Shown in pieces: positions 1 to 7,801 of a stretch of 30,782 nt of DNA. Under the pieces are notes generated by a model. It saw only the letters and a program-made list of their open reading frames with translations. It was not told the origin of the DNA and made no database searches. Position 1 is the stretch's first letter. Each line of letters starts with the position of its first letter. Position numbers and translations under genes: made by a program. This stretch comes from an uncultured Candidatus Peregrinibacteria bacterium (lineage in GTDB: Bacteria > Patescibacteriota > JACMRA01), in the NCBI GenBank assembly GCA_937127165.1, contig CAKZLR010000004.1:1-30782 (forward strand), given 5' to 3'.

Positions 1-1414
1 TATTTGTCTAAAAATGGCCTGAAAATTCGGCTAATTGGGTTGGTTTTCACCTGACCAAACTGAATTCTTGACTGGCAGCTGACTAAGTGAAGATATTTCT
101 TTGCCCTCGTCACTCCCACATATGCCAAACGAACTTCTTCAGCAAAGCTGTTTGGATCTAACAAGCTATTTTGATGTGGTAATAAAGAATCTTCTACCCC
201 AACCAAAAAAACCGTTTCAAACTCCAAACCTTTACTTTGGTGCAAAGTCATCAAGTTGATTTTGGGCGAATCTTCTGTTTGCTGACGGTCATCTATGGAG
301 CTCATCAAAGCAATTTTATCCAAAAAAGCTTTTAGTCTATCTTGTATGGACACGGTTTCATCTTGATCAAATGGTAAAATCAGTGAGTATAGTTCATTTA
401 TATTCTCCATTCTAGCTGCAAATTCGTCTTTATTTGGATACTGTTGTTTCAGATATTTATCGTATCCACTAGTATAGATAACTTTTTTTACTAATTCTGC
501 CAAAGTGTTGCTATCACTCCAAACTGACTGCATTTTAAAAAACAAATCATTGACTTGTTGTTGATTTTTAGACGGCAGTGGATAAGTCTTATCTTCCAAA
601 AAAGCCATAATTTTTTCCAGAGTTTTGGTGCCCACACCATCTAAAAGTAGTGGCAAAAATCTACCTAGACTTAACTTGTCTTCGTTATTACTAAGCCATC
701 TTAGTATAGACAATACATCTTTGATTTCTTTTCTTTCCAAAAACTTAACTCCGGCAAGCAAACGGTAGGGTAAATTATATTTCAAAAAAACTTCTTCTAG
801 TGAACGGCTTTGGCTGTGGGTACGATACAAAACCACACAGTCATCAAGCTTTTGAATTGATCTCCAGTTGTATTGAGACAGTTGCCAGCTAGACCACGAT
901 ACCGACTGACTAGTAGGACTAGAAAAGCCAAATTCTTCAGTTTCCAGATATACATCAAACATTTTAGATATAGGATCTGTGTTAACCGGTTGCAAATTGG
1001 GAAAGGATGTATTTATTTTAAAAACATCGTCCAATTCTAATTCTGACTCAGAGTCTTGATCTTGATGGCACATTTCTTTTTGCTTGCCATAAAGCTCGTG
1101 TAGTCTTTTAATGATAAATTCGGCTTCATCTCTCTCACTTGTAGCATGGTAATGAATTACTTCACTTTGCTCTTTATTTTCTGTAAATAGATGTTTCCTT
1201 TTTTGGTATTGATTATGAGTTAAAATTTGCTCTGCTAAATCTAAAATAGGTTGAGTTGAGCGATAATTTTGATTTAAAATAATTTCTTTGGTGTTGGGAT
1301 AATCTTTTTCAAAATTCAAAATTATTTCCACCTTAGATCCTCTAAAACCATAAATACTTTGGGCATCGTCTCCTACCACAAACAAAGATCTTTTTGGTAC
1401 ACTATCAGCCATAA
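1..1414 (-). pseudogene. Remnant of UvrD/PcrA-type superfamily 1 DNA helicase, 5' part lost
   Basis: Translation of the minus strand gives the C-terminal two thirds of a UvrD/PcrA helicase. Visible in order are motif III (VVGDDAQSIYGFRGS), motif IV (NYRSTQPIL), the segment YRLLAGVKFLEREIKD, motif V (LMTLHQSKGLEFETV) and motif VI (EEVRLAYVGVTRAKKYLHL). The reading frame is open from base 1403 to the window edge, so the true C-terminus lies outside. Walker A (motif I) and the DExQD motif II are absent. Homology in a second frame (MADSVPKRSLFV, from an ATG at 1414) joins motif III only if two bases of a TGTG run near 1380 are removed, and a TAG at 1424-1426 closes that frame upstream. The main frame is stopped at 1404-1406 and has no ATG before about 1073. 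Without Walker A the product could not hydrolyse ATP, so I read this as a pseudogene. A split-gene explanation is less likely. Confidence 0.85.
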
Positions 1415-1672
1415 CGAACAGCTAACCTAAGTACAACCAACAACTAAAATTGTCAATTACTAATCAAATGAAATTTTCTAAACCAAAAATACTTTCAACC
1501 AAATTTTTACAAACACTACCGCCATATAAAAACCAGAGACAAAGATTTTAATGTTGTTCTGAATTTCGATTAAATTTAGTATTTATTTATCCTAAAAAGA
1601 AAGTAAGATTTTTTCCGTGGAATTATCTAAATTGACATTTATGTAAAATTGAATTTTTTCTCTTGCTAGGTT

Positions 1673-1748
1673 CGGGGTGTAGTTCATTGGTAGAACGCAT
1701 GCATGGGGTGCATGAGGTAGCTAGGTTCGATTCCTGCCACTCCGACCA
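1673..1748 (+). tRNA. tRNA-Pro (anticodon GGG)
   Basis: A full cloverleaf can be folded. The acceptor stem CGGGGTG pairs with CACTCCG with one G-T pair. The D arm is GTTC/GAAC, the anticodon stem CATGC pairs with GCATG around the loop ATGGGGT, and the T loop is TTCGATT. The anticodon is GGG with G37. C1-G72 with discriminator A73 is the usual identity pattern of bacterial tRNA-Pro. CCA is encoded. The outermost T-stem pair is a C-C mismatch. Confidence 0.93.
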
Positions 1749-1905
1749 TTTTTAGTGATAGTTCGTTGATTTTTTTGTATCTCCCAAAAGGGTTTGGTTT
1801 TTTAAAGTAATTTGACTTAAACCAATTAAAGTAATCTTAATTAAAAATTAATCGTTAAGAATCTTTTAAAATTATAGAATTTACGGACTAAATGACTTTT
1901 ATTCT

Positions 1906-3354
1906 ATGGAGGGTAATTCTAAGTCTAGATTAGTTATCTATTTACCATGGAAAGATTTTAGACTAACTGACAATCCAGCTCTGTTTTGGGCGGTTGATTT
2001 TAGTATTAAACAAAATTTACCTTTTTTGCCTATTTTTACAATGGATGACGGGTGGGCCAAGACTGATGTTTATAATTTAGGCTACCCTCGCCGATTTGCT
2101 CTAAGTAGAATTTTATCTAATTTTTCTAGATCTTTCGAAAGATTTGAAGTTTTGGTATGCGAGCCGGAAGATTTGATATTGGAATTAATTAAAGAGTTTG
2201 AAATTTATGTTTTTCTTAACGACGATGTTGAACCTTTTGCTATTAGACGACACAAAAAAATTCAAAACCTGCTACAAACTCAAGGCAATGATCAATATTT
2301 TTTTAGATTTAAAAATGAACTTTCGGTAAGTGCTGATGCTAAAACCCAAAACGGCAATTTATATTCCGTATTTACACCCTTCAAACAGGCTGTTTGGGAT
2401 GAGTTCTTAGATTCAAAAGTCTTGCCTAAAGTAGACTTGCTGAAAATTAGATACTATGACCAAAATTTGCCAGTAAACTTTGAAAAAGTAAAGACAGATC
2501 CACAAAGTTTGTTTAATAGACTAGATCAAAAATGGATTTTGAAATTTGCTGGACAATCTATCAACTTAGATGACTGGTTTGAGAGACCTAATTTAGAAAA
2601 TTGGATTTTTGACGAGAAAAAAGCGCTCAGTCAGTTTGACCAGTTTAACCAAACACATATTACTAAATATAACTTATTTAGAGATGATTTAGGTGTTGAA
2701 GGTACAAGCAAAATGAGCATGGCTTTGGCTTTTGGTTTGGTTTCTGCTAGAACCTTAAAAGACAAAATACTACAAGTGCACCAAAGCCCAGATCAGTCCA
2801 AAGGTGTGCAAACTTTTCTTAGTGAGCTAGTTTGGAGAGAATTTTATAGATACATTCTAGTTCATTTCCCGAAAGTTCTGAATAAAGAGTTTCAGTCAAA
2901 ATACCAAAAACTAACTTGGCGAAAGGATCAAGGAGGGTTAATCCGCTTTGAAAAATGGATTAAAAGCCAAACTGGTTATCCCTTAGTTGATGCGGCTATG
3001 AACCAAATTATTAAAACCGGTTGGATGCATAACCGCACGAGAATGGTTGTAGCTAGTATTTTAACTAAAAATTTAGGGGTGGATTGGAGATGGGGACAAG
3101 AATTTTTCAGAGCTACTTTAATAGATTTGGACGAGGCTAGTAACAATGGCGGTTGGCAATGGTCGGCCAGTGTAGGAGCTGATCCTAAACCGATCAGAAT
3201 TTTTAACCCTTACCTACAAGCCAAAAAATATGATAGTCAAAACATATATATCCAAAAATGGCTTCCTCAAAATTATAATGCTAAACCGATTATAGAGCAC
3301 ACTCAAGCTAGAAACGAAGCAATCAGTAGATATAAGCTAGTTTCAAGCCTGTAA
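1906..3354 (+). CDS. phr: Deoxyribodipyrimidine photolyase, class I (cryptochrome/photolyase family)
   Basis: Flavoenzyme that splits UV-induced pyrimidine dimers in DNA using light. The 482 residues match the family length. The N-terminal alpha/beta photolyase domain starts at about residue 8 (LVIYLPWKDFRLTDNPAL). The C-terminal FAD-binding domain carries LSELVWREFYRYI, TGYPLVDAAMNQI, WMHNRTRMVVASIL, VDWRWGQEFF and NNGGWQWSASVGADP (N413 to about 427). The three tryptophans of the electron-transfer chain are present (WREFYR, DWRWG, GGWQW), as is the glutamate of SELVWRE that contacts the dimer in characterised CPD enzymes. The first ATG is used; GGAGGG lies just inside the gene rather than before it, so no proper ribosome site is seen. 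It is the first of three same-strand genes with dps and rnc. CPD versus 6-4 specificity cannot be proved from motifs, but CPD is more likely. Confidence 0.92.
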   Translation: MEGNSKSRLVIYLPWKDFRLTDNPALFWAVDFSIKQNLPFLPIFTMDDGWAKTDVYNLGYPRRFALSRILSNFSRSFERFEVLVCEPEDLILELIKEFEIYVFLNDDVEPFAIRRHKKIQNLLQTQGNDQYFFRFKNELSVSADAKTQNGNLYSVFTPFKQAVWDEFLDSKVLPKVDLLKIRYYDQNLPVNFEKVKTDPQSLFNRLDQKWILKFAGQSINLDDWFERPNLENWIFDEKKALSQFDQFNQTHITKYNLFRDDLGVEGTSKMSMALAFGLVSARTLKDKILQVHQSPDQSKGVQTFLSELVWREFYRYILVHFPKVLNKEFQSKYQKLTWRKDQGGLIRFEKWIKSQTGYPLVDAAMNQIIKTGWMHNRTRMVVASILTKNLGVDWRWGQEFFRATLIDLDEASNNGGWQWSASVGADPKPIRIFNPYLQAKKYDSQNIYIQKWLPQNYNAKPIIEHTQARNEAISRYKLVSSL

Positions 3355-3369
3355 TAAGCACAACTATGC

Positions 3370-3408
3370 TTGACAAATTGAACTATTGCAAATAGTTGTC
3401 TGGTATAT
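3370..3408 (+). promoter_or_regulatory. dps promoter region with a 17-bp perfect dyad
   Basis: TTGACA at 3370-3375 and TATATT at 3403-3408 bracket the perfect inverted repeat AACTATT-GCA-AATAGTT (3381-3397). The two hexamers are too far apart to form one promoter. TATATT is the more likely -10, which puts the transcript start about 11 bases before the dps ATG. The dyad sits where an operator for an iron- or redox-responsive repressor could act. It does not match a Fur or PerR box that I know. The regulatory role is inferred. Confidence 0.45.
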
Positions 3409-3425
3409 TACACGTAACTTTTGTT

Positions 3426-3875
3426 ATGCAAACTAAGCAAGTTACAATCCATCAATTAAACTCTTTGCTTTGTAACCTACACACCTTTTATCAAAACACT
3501 AGGGCCTTTCACTGGAATATTAAGGGTCCAGTCTTTTTTGAACTACACGAAAAATTTGAAGAACTTTATACTTACTTATCTGAACTAATTGATGAAATTG
3601 CCGAAAGAATCGTTGCCTTAGAAGGAGATCCAATTTTTGATTTTGTGCAAATATCTCAAAATTCCCAGATTGCTATTGCAACTTCAACAGTGGATAGTTA
3701 TCAAAACCTGTCTCAATGTATTGATTCTCTCAAAATTATAATTGAACAAGAAAGGAAAATAATCACAGAGTCTCTTAAGGAAACTGACTATGGAACAGTA
3801 GAGATTCTACAAAGACACCTAGCTAAACAGGAAAAACTACTGTGGATGTATCAAAGCTATCAAACGGGAAAATAG
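3426..3875 (+). CDS. dps: Dps-type ferritin-like DNA-protection protein
   Basis: Dps proteins form dodecameric shells that oxidise and store iron and protect DNA from peroxide. The signature HWNIKGPVFFELHEKFEELY is present, followed by LSELIDEIAERIVALEG. Counting from the ATG at 3426, the intersubunit ferroxidase ligands are H29, H41, D56 and E60, the spacing of classical Dps. The 149 residues are typical. A TTG at 3396 would extend the frame by ten residues, but it lies inside the promoter dyad, so the ATG is preferred. There is no lysine-rich N-terminal tail, so DNA binding by such a tail is not expected. The gene lies 71 bases after phr and 7 bases before rnc. Confidence 0.93.
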   Translation: MQTKQVTIHQLNSLLCNLHTFYQNTRAFHWNIKGPVFFELHEKFEELYTYLSELIDEIAERIVALEGDPIFDFVQISQNSQIAIATSTVDSYQNLSQCIDSLKIIIEQERKIITESLKETDYGTVEILQRHLAKQEKLLWMYQSYQTGK

Positions 3876-3882
3876 AGAAAAT

Positions 3883-4599
3883 ATGGATCTAAACAAAGTC
3901 CAAAAAAGCATTGGCTATTATTTCAAAGATATAAGATTGTTAAAAACTGCCCTAGTTCACCGATCTTACCTTAACGAAAAAGACAGAGACCTGGAAATCG
4001 CTCAACACAATGAAAGGTTAGAATTTCTGGGAGATGCGGTTTTAGAATTGATTGTCACAGAATATCTCTATCTTAGATATGAACAGCCAGAAGGTTATCT
4101 AACCTCTTTGAGGGCTGCTTTAGTTAATCATAAAATACTGGGAAAAATAGGACAGGATTTAGGTCTTGATGAAGAAATTTTGATCAGTAAAGGAGAAAAA
4201 GAAGAATTAGGAAAAGCTCGCTTGACCATTGTTGCTGATGCCATGGAAGCTATTTTAGGGGCAATTTATCTAGATGGCGGGATTTCTGACTGTAAGACTT
4301 TTGTTAAGAATTTTATACTAATTTATGTGGATGACATAGTTAATAGCAAGTCTTACAAAGATGACAAAACTATGCTTCAGGAATTTGCTCAGAAACACTT
4401 CAAAAGTACACCATACTACAAACTAATTTTTTCCGAAGGGAAGGATCACGAAAAAACTTTTTATGTGGGTGTATGGGTCAACAAGCAAAAAATTGCCGAA
4501 GCTAGCGGTAGGTCAAAACAAACAGCAGAAATTGCAGCAGCTAAAATAGCCTTACAAATTCTGCAAAACAGTATTAATAACAATGTAGATAACATTTAG
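3883..4599 (+). CDS. rnc: Ribonuclease III
   Basis: Endonuclease for double-stranded RNA that processes rRNA precursors and other structured transcripts. The endonuclease domain (residues 1 to about 150) holds the signature NERLEFLGDAVL at 43-54, with acidic residues E44, E47 and D51, and the second acidic pair D119 and E122 in ADAMEAILGAIYLDGG. A double-stranded RNA-binding domain follows (about 162-232, from KTMLQEFAQKHF to AEIAAAKIALQIL). At 238 residues the protein is full length with both domains. The start is 7 bases after the dps stop, preceded by AGAGAAA, so the two are probably cotranscribed. Confidence 0.96.
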   Translation: MDLNKVQKSIGYYFKDIRLLKTALVHRSYLNEKDRDLEIAQHNERLEFLGDAVLELIVTEYLYLRYEQPEGYLTSLRAALVNHKILGKIGQDLGLDEEILISKGEKEELGKARLTIVADAMEAILGAIYLDGGISDCKTFVKNFILIYVDDIVNSKSYKDDKTMLQEFAQKHFKSTPYYKLIFSEGKDHEKTFYVGVWVNKQKIAEASGRSKQTAEIAAAKIALQILQNSINNNVDNI

Positions 4600-4606
4600 T
4601 TTTATC

Positions 4607-4634
4607 TGTAATAAACTACATGTAATAAACTACA
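4607..4634. repeat. Exact tandem duplication of a 14-bp unit
   Basis: TGTAATAAACTACA occurs twice without a spacer directly after the rnc stop codon. It is one of several short exact tandem duplications in the spacers of this window. Confidence 0.9.
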
Positions 4635-5136
4635 ACAGGGTTATACCACACGGCAATATTTGTAAAGAAAAACTAAAAAATAAAATTACTAAAGAATATT
4701 TTGCAAATTATGACACGACTGGAATTATTTTCAGATAGACTTTTGTGTGAATACAAACCACCCTTTCATAAAAGTGTGAACCATAAGATCAGGTGAAATG
4801 TTTTCTACTCTAAAACAACTTGCCAAATATCGTCGATGTCTTTACAGAAAAGGACAATTTCAATTTAAATTTTAAAAACTCTTCTTTTTAAGACGCTTCT
4901 ACAACATCAAAACCTATTTTCGAGCTATGATGAACGGTAAAGATAAAAAACAATAATGAAAGTAATTTGCCGCAAAGTTTGAAAATTTCGACTAAAAAAC
5001 AATCGAAAACATATCAATACAGAGCTTCTCGCAAAAATAAATTTTAATTTTGAATCACCAACCTACCCATTTTTAATTCAACAAAAAAATGCAGACAAAA
5101 GCCCGTTGATTTAATTTAACCCAGTTTGAACTAACT
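4635..5136. other. Gene-free spacer between convergent rnc and rpsH
   Basis: This AT-rich spacer separates two convergent transcription units. It holds only short open frames, the longest ATG-started one that I noted being 28 codons at 4710-4796, with no recognisable product. I see no GC-rich hairpin followed by a T run on either strand, so the ends of the rnc and ribosomal transcripts are not marked by an obvious intrinsic terminator. Confidence 0.5.
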
Positions 5137-5511
5137 TTAAGTATAAACTTGAAACAACACTTCGCCACCAACTTTTTCTCTCATAGCTTCTATATTTGTC
5201 ATTACCCCTTTTGGGGTGGTGATTATACTAAAACCAACACCCCCAATAATTTTTGGAAAATTTCTGTAACTAGCATATTTCCTTTGTCCAGGCTTGGAAA
5301 ACCTTCTAATAGAAGTTATTTTATTTGGAGCTATTCTTATTCTAAGATAATAACCTTCTTCTGTGTAAGAATCAAAATAACCTAGTTTGGTCAATTTATT
5401 GGTAACAGCTAGTATAAGTTTATTTTTTAAAACCACTACCTCATCATTACCAGCGCGGACAGCATTCGAGACCCTAGCTACGTAGTCACTCATTAAATCG
5501 TTCATTGACAT
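5137..5511 (-). CDS. rpsH: 30S ribosomal protein S8
   Basis: S8 binds 16S rRNA helix 21 and is a primary assembly protein of the small-subunit platform. The 124-residue sequence opens with MNDLMSDYVARVSNAVRAG and ends with GVGFSIITTPKGVMTNIEA and GGEVLFQVYT, both family hallmarks. ATG codons at 5511 and 5505 are equally possible starts; the second gives MNDLMSD. It is the last gene of the cluster. In most bacteria L6, L18, S5 and L15 would follow, but here a 500-base spacer and the convergent rnc gene follow instead. Confidence 0.97.
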   Translation of the reverse strand: MSMNDLMSDYVARVSNAVRAGNDEVVVLKNKLILAVTNKLTKLGYFDSYTEEGYYLRIRIAPNKITSIRRFSKPGQRKYASYRNFPKIIGGVGFSIITTPKGVMTNIEAMREKVGGEVLFQVYT

Positions 5512-5530
5512 AGACTAACAATATTAATTT

Positions 5531-5713
5531 TTAACTACTTTTGAAAAAACCGTTTAGCTCGCCTCTCATAGCTAATTCTCTGACACAGATCCTAGACATA
5601 CCAAACATTCTGATATAACCTCTCTTTCTTCCGGTAATTTTGCATCTATTAACTTTTCTAGTGCTGAATTTTGGTTTTTTATTTGCTTTTACAATTAATG
5701 CCTTTCTTGCCAT
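5531..5713 (-). CDS. rpsN: 30S ribosomal protein S14 (short type, zinc site degraded)
   Basis: S14 sits in the head of the 30S subunit. The 60-residue length and the sequence MARKALIVKANKKPKFSTRK mark the short zinc-ribbon type. That type has four zinc cysteines, C24-x2-C27 and C40-x2-C43. Here only C24 and C43 remain, while position 27 is Thr (RCKITGR) and position 40 is Ser (MSRICVRE). The usual C-terminal tryptophan is also missing. A longer frame reaches back into the end of rplE, but the ATG at 5713 matches family starts and leaves a 7-base gap. Confidence 0.95.
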   Translation of the reverse strand: MARKALIVKANKKPKFSTRKVNRCKITGRKRGYIRMFGMSRICVRELAMRGELNGFFKSS

Positions 5714-5720
5714 AAGACTT

Positions 5721-6275
5721 TTACATTTTAGCAAATGGAAAACTGAGTTTTTCTAAAAGCAAAAGATTATTTTTAGTTGGTTGTTTAAAAACAAAAGATA
5801 CTTGTAAACCAAACTGAACTGTAGAGTCGAAGCCAATTTGGGGAAAAATAGAAGCATTATGGATACCTAAATTATAACTTTTATAGTTTTTATCAAAAGC
5901 ATTGCGGTTAACTCCACGAAAATCCTTTGTTCTAGGTAAAGCTATATATACTAAAAGTAAGATAAAGTCAAGCATTTTTTTACCCCTCAAAGTCACCATA
6001 ACTCCATTAATCTCCCCAGCTCTTAATTTAAAGCCAGCAATAGACCTCTTAGCCTTTACCACCTTAGGAACTTGCCCGGTTAATTTTTCTATATAATCAA
6101 CAATTTCCTGTCTTTGCTTGTTATCAAAAAGTTTACCAACACCAGCGTTAATAATAATTTTTTCAATTTTAGGGACAGCAAAAGGGTTGGCAATTCCCAA
6201 CTCATTTTTAACTGCTTCTACGGCTTGATAGTAATGTTCTTTTGCTTCAATTCTTTTAGTCGCTGTACTGGTCAT
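5721..6275 (-). CDS. rplE: 50S ribosomal protein L5
   Basis: L5 binds 5S rRNA and contacts the P-site tRNA and S13 across the subunit interface. The 184 residues include the typical segments VPKIEKIIINAGVG, LTGQVPKVVKAKRSIAGFK, LPRTKDFRGVN and NLGIHNASIFPQI. It starts 3 bases after the rplX stop and precedes rpsN by 7 bases, so it lies within the same transcript. Confidence 0.97.
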   Translation of the reverse strand: MTSTATKRIEAKEHYYQAVEAVKNELGIANPFAVPKIEKIIINAGVGKLFDNKQRQEIVDYIEKLTGQVPKVVKAKRSIAGFKLRAGEINGVMVTLRGKKMLDFILLLVYIALPRTKDFRGVNRNAFDKNYKSYNLGIHNASIFPQIGFDSTVQFGLQVSFVFKQPTKNNLLLLEKLSFPFAKM

Positions 6276-6278
6276 AAA

Positions 6279-6734
6279 TTATGATTCTTTAGATTTTTTT
6301 AATTTAGATTTTGTTGATTTTTTATTAGAAATATTTTTAGTTTTTGAGTCACTGTTAGTTTGTGGATCTTTTGATTGTTCATCTTGTAAAATAACTTTTT
6401 CAACTTTTTGACCAGTTTTTTTATAAACACGAACTTTCTTTCCTTCAATTACTTCTATCGCAACTCTAGAAACTTGTCCATCATCGGTAACCAGTTGTAC
6501 ATTAGAAACATCAATAAGCCTATCTTTTAATCTCATTTCTCCTGGTATTTTATACATCTTCATGCTTCGTCGGTAATCTACAATTTTAGGAAGTTCAGAA
6601 ATAGCTACACGAGTTTTTACACCTCCTTTCGGCAGTTTTTTATTAATAACTTTAGAAACTATACCTACAGTTCCTTTATAGTTACCAGCTATCACTTTAA
6701 CTCGATCTCCTTTTTGAATTTTTGCTATAGACAT
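6279..6734 (-). CDS. rplX: 50S ribosomal protein L24 with lysine-rich C-terminal extension
   Basis: L24 is an assembly-initiating protein of the large subunit. The N-terminal KOW motif (KIQKGDRVKVIAGNYKGTVG, residues 5-24) and the following VIKKKLP-like and NVQLV segments are typical. The protein is 151 residues against about 100-110 in most bacteria. The extra part, from about residue 110, is a low-complexity tail rich in Lys, Ser, Asp and Asn, ending KSTKSKLKKSKES. Such a tail is probably disordered and may contact rRNA. The start is 22 bases after rplN. Confidence 0.95.
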   Translation of the reverse strand: MSIAKIQKGDRVKVIAGNYKGTVGIVSKVINKKLPKGGVKTRVAISELPKIVDYRRSMKMYKIPGEMRLKDRLIDVSNVQLVTDDGQVSRVAIEVIEGKKVRVYKKTGQKVEKVILQDEQSKDPQTNSDSKTKNISNKKSTKSKLKKSKES

Positions 6735-6756
6735 TGCTTACAACTTTAGTTTTAAT

Positions 6757-7128
6757 TTATAAAACTTCATCTGCCAAAGAAGCAACCTTATTGTGTCCCA
6801 TTTCTTTAACTTCTCTAGCTACCGGACCAAAAACACGGGTTGCTATAGGTTCTTTGGTTTGTTTGTTCACTATAATTCCAGCATTATCAGAAAAGCTGAT
6901 AGAAGATCCATCTTTGCGATTAATTCTGTTTCTAGTTCTAATTATCAAAACATGTACTATTTGACCTTTTTGAATTTTACCTCTTGGAATGGCTTCTTTT
7001 ACGGAACCTACAACAATAGACCCTACTCCAGCTGACTGGTTGTTATTTTTACCGCTAACAGCAAAAAGCATAACTTTAACAGCACCAGAATTATCAGCAA
7101 TATTTACAATACTTCTTTCTCTGAGCAT
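6757..7128 (-). CDS. rplN: 50S ribosomal protein L14
   Basis: L14 lies at the subunit interface beside L19. The 123 residues start with MLRERSIVNIADNSGAVKVM and contain VKEAIPRGKIQKGQIV, RKDGSSISFSDNAGIIVN and RVFGPVAREV, all strongly conserved in the family. It follows rplP by 12 bases in the operon. Confidence 0.97.
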   Translation of the reverse strand: MLRERSIVNIADNSGAVKVMLFAVSGKNNNQSAGVGSIVVGSVKEAIPRGKIQKGQIVHVLIIRTRNRINRKDGSSISFSDNAGIIVNKQTKEPIATRVFGPVAREVKEMGHNKVASLADEVL

Positions 7129-7140
7129 ATATCCTAAAAA

Positions 7141-7566
7141 TTAATTAAACAAATCATTTTTCGAAACAATTTTAGTGTCGAAGGGTAGTTTATGACTAGC
7201 AATTCTAAAAGCCTCTCGCGCTTTATCCTCGGAAACACCGGCTACTTCAAAAATAATTCTACCAGGTTTAACAGGAAACATAAAATAATCAATACTACCT
7301 ACTCCAGATCCCATCACTGCTCCCAAACCTTTGGCTGTTACTGGTCTAGAAGGAAAAACTCTAATAAAAACTTTTCCTCCTTTACATCTTCTAGATATAA
7401 CTCTTCTAGCCGATTCTATTTGGCGACTAGTAAGCCAACTAGAGCTAACGGCTTTAAGGCCAAATTGACCATATTGCAAAGTACTACCTCTACTCATCAT
7501 GCCCTTTCTAGACTGACCATAACGGTTAAACACTTTACGGTAAACTATTTTTTTTGGTGCAAGCAT
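7141..7566 (-). CDS. rplP: 50S ribosomal protein L16
   Basis: L16 helps to position the A-site tRNA. The 141-residue protein starts MLAPKKIVYRKVFNRYGQSR and carries the conserved segments FGLKAVSSSWLTSRQIESAR, GKVFIRVFPSRPVTAKG and RMGSGKG-like MGSGVGS. In the canonical order L16 comes directly after S3 and before L29 and S17. Here it lies after S17, directly before L14. Confidence 0.97.
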   Translation of the reverse strand: MLAPKKIVYRKVFNRYGQSRKGMMSRGSTLQYGQFGLKAVSSSWLTSRQIESARRVISRRCKGGKVFIRVFPSRPVTAKGLGAVMGSGVGSIDYFMFPVKPGRIIFEVAGVSEDKAREAFRIASHKLPFDTKIVSKNDLFN

Positions 7567-7580
7567 AACAATCCCTTTAA

Positions 7581-7799
7581 TTATTCTTCTACAACTTTAA
7601 AACGAATAGTCTTAGATATTGGCCTACAGGAAACTATCCTAACTTTCTGTCCAATTTTGTAGCGAGAACTGTCAGAACAACTGACTGCATAACTTTTTCT
7701 TACTTTGTAAATTTTTTTGTACTTTGGATGCATTTTATCAGACTGCACAACAACAATCAGAGCCTTAGTCATCTTGTTTGATTTTACAACCCCAGTCAT
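7581..7799 (-). CDS. rpsQ: 30S ribosomal protein S17
   Basis: S17 is an OB-fold protein that binds the 5' domain of 16S rRNA. The 72 residues match the family core: MTGVVKSNKMTKALIVVVQ, HPKYKKIYKVRKSYAV and IGQKVRIVSCRPISKTIRFKVVE. It is somewhat shorter than the usual 80-87 residues. The gene starts 2 bases after the rpsC stop, so the L16 and L29 genes that normally separate S3 from S17 are not there. Confidence 0.96.
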   Translation of the reverse strand: MTGVVKSNKMTKALIVVVQSDKMHPKYKKIYKVRKSYAVSCSDSSRYKIGQKVRIVSCRPISKTIRFKVVEE

Positions 7800-7801
7800 A
7801 A

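Noticed and set aside
1632..1649. TTGACA followed by TAAAAT upstream of tRNA-Pro
   Set aside because: The hexamers are only 6 bases apart, so they cannot form one sigma70 promoter.
4710..4796. 28-codon ORF with natural-looking composition (MTRLELFSDRLLCEY) after rnc
   Set aside because: No homologue recognised, no ribosome site, and short enough to arise by chance in a 500-base spacer.
7192..7662. 156-codon plus-strand ORF opposite rplP
   Set aside because: Antisense shadow of L16 and S17; Asn/Ser/Arg-rich translation without a domain.
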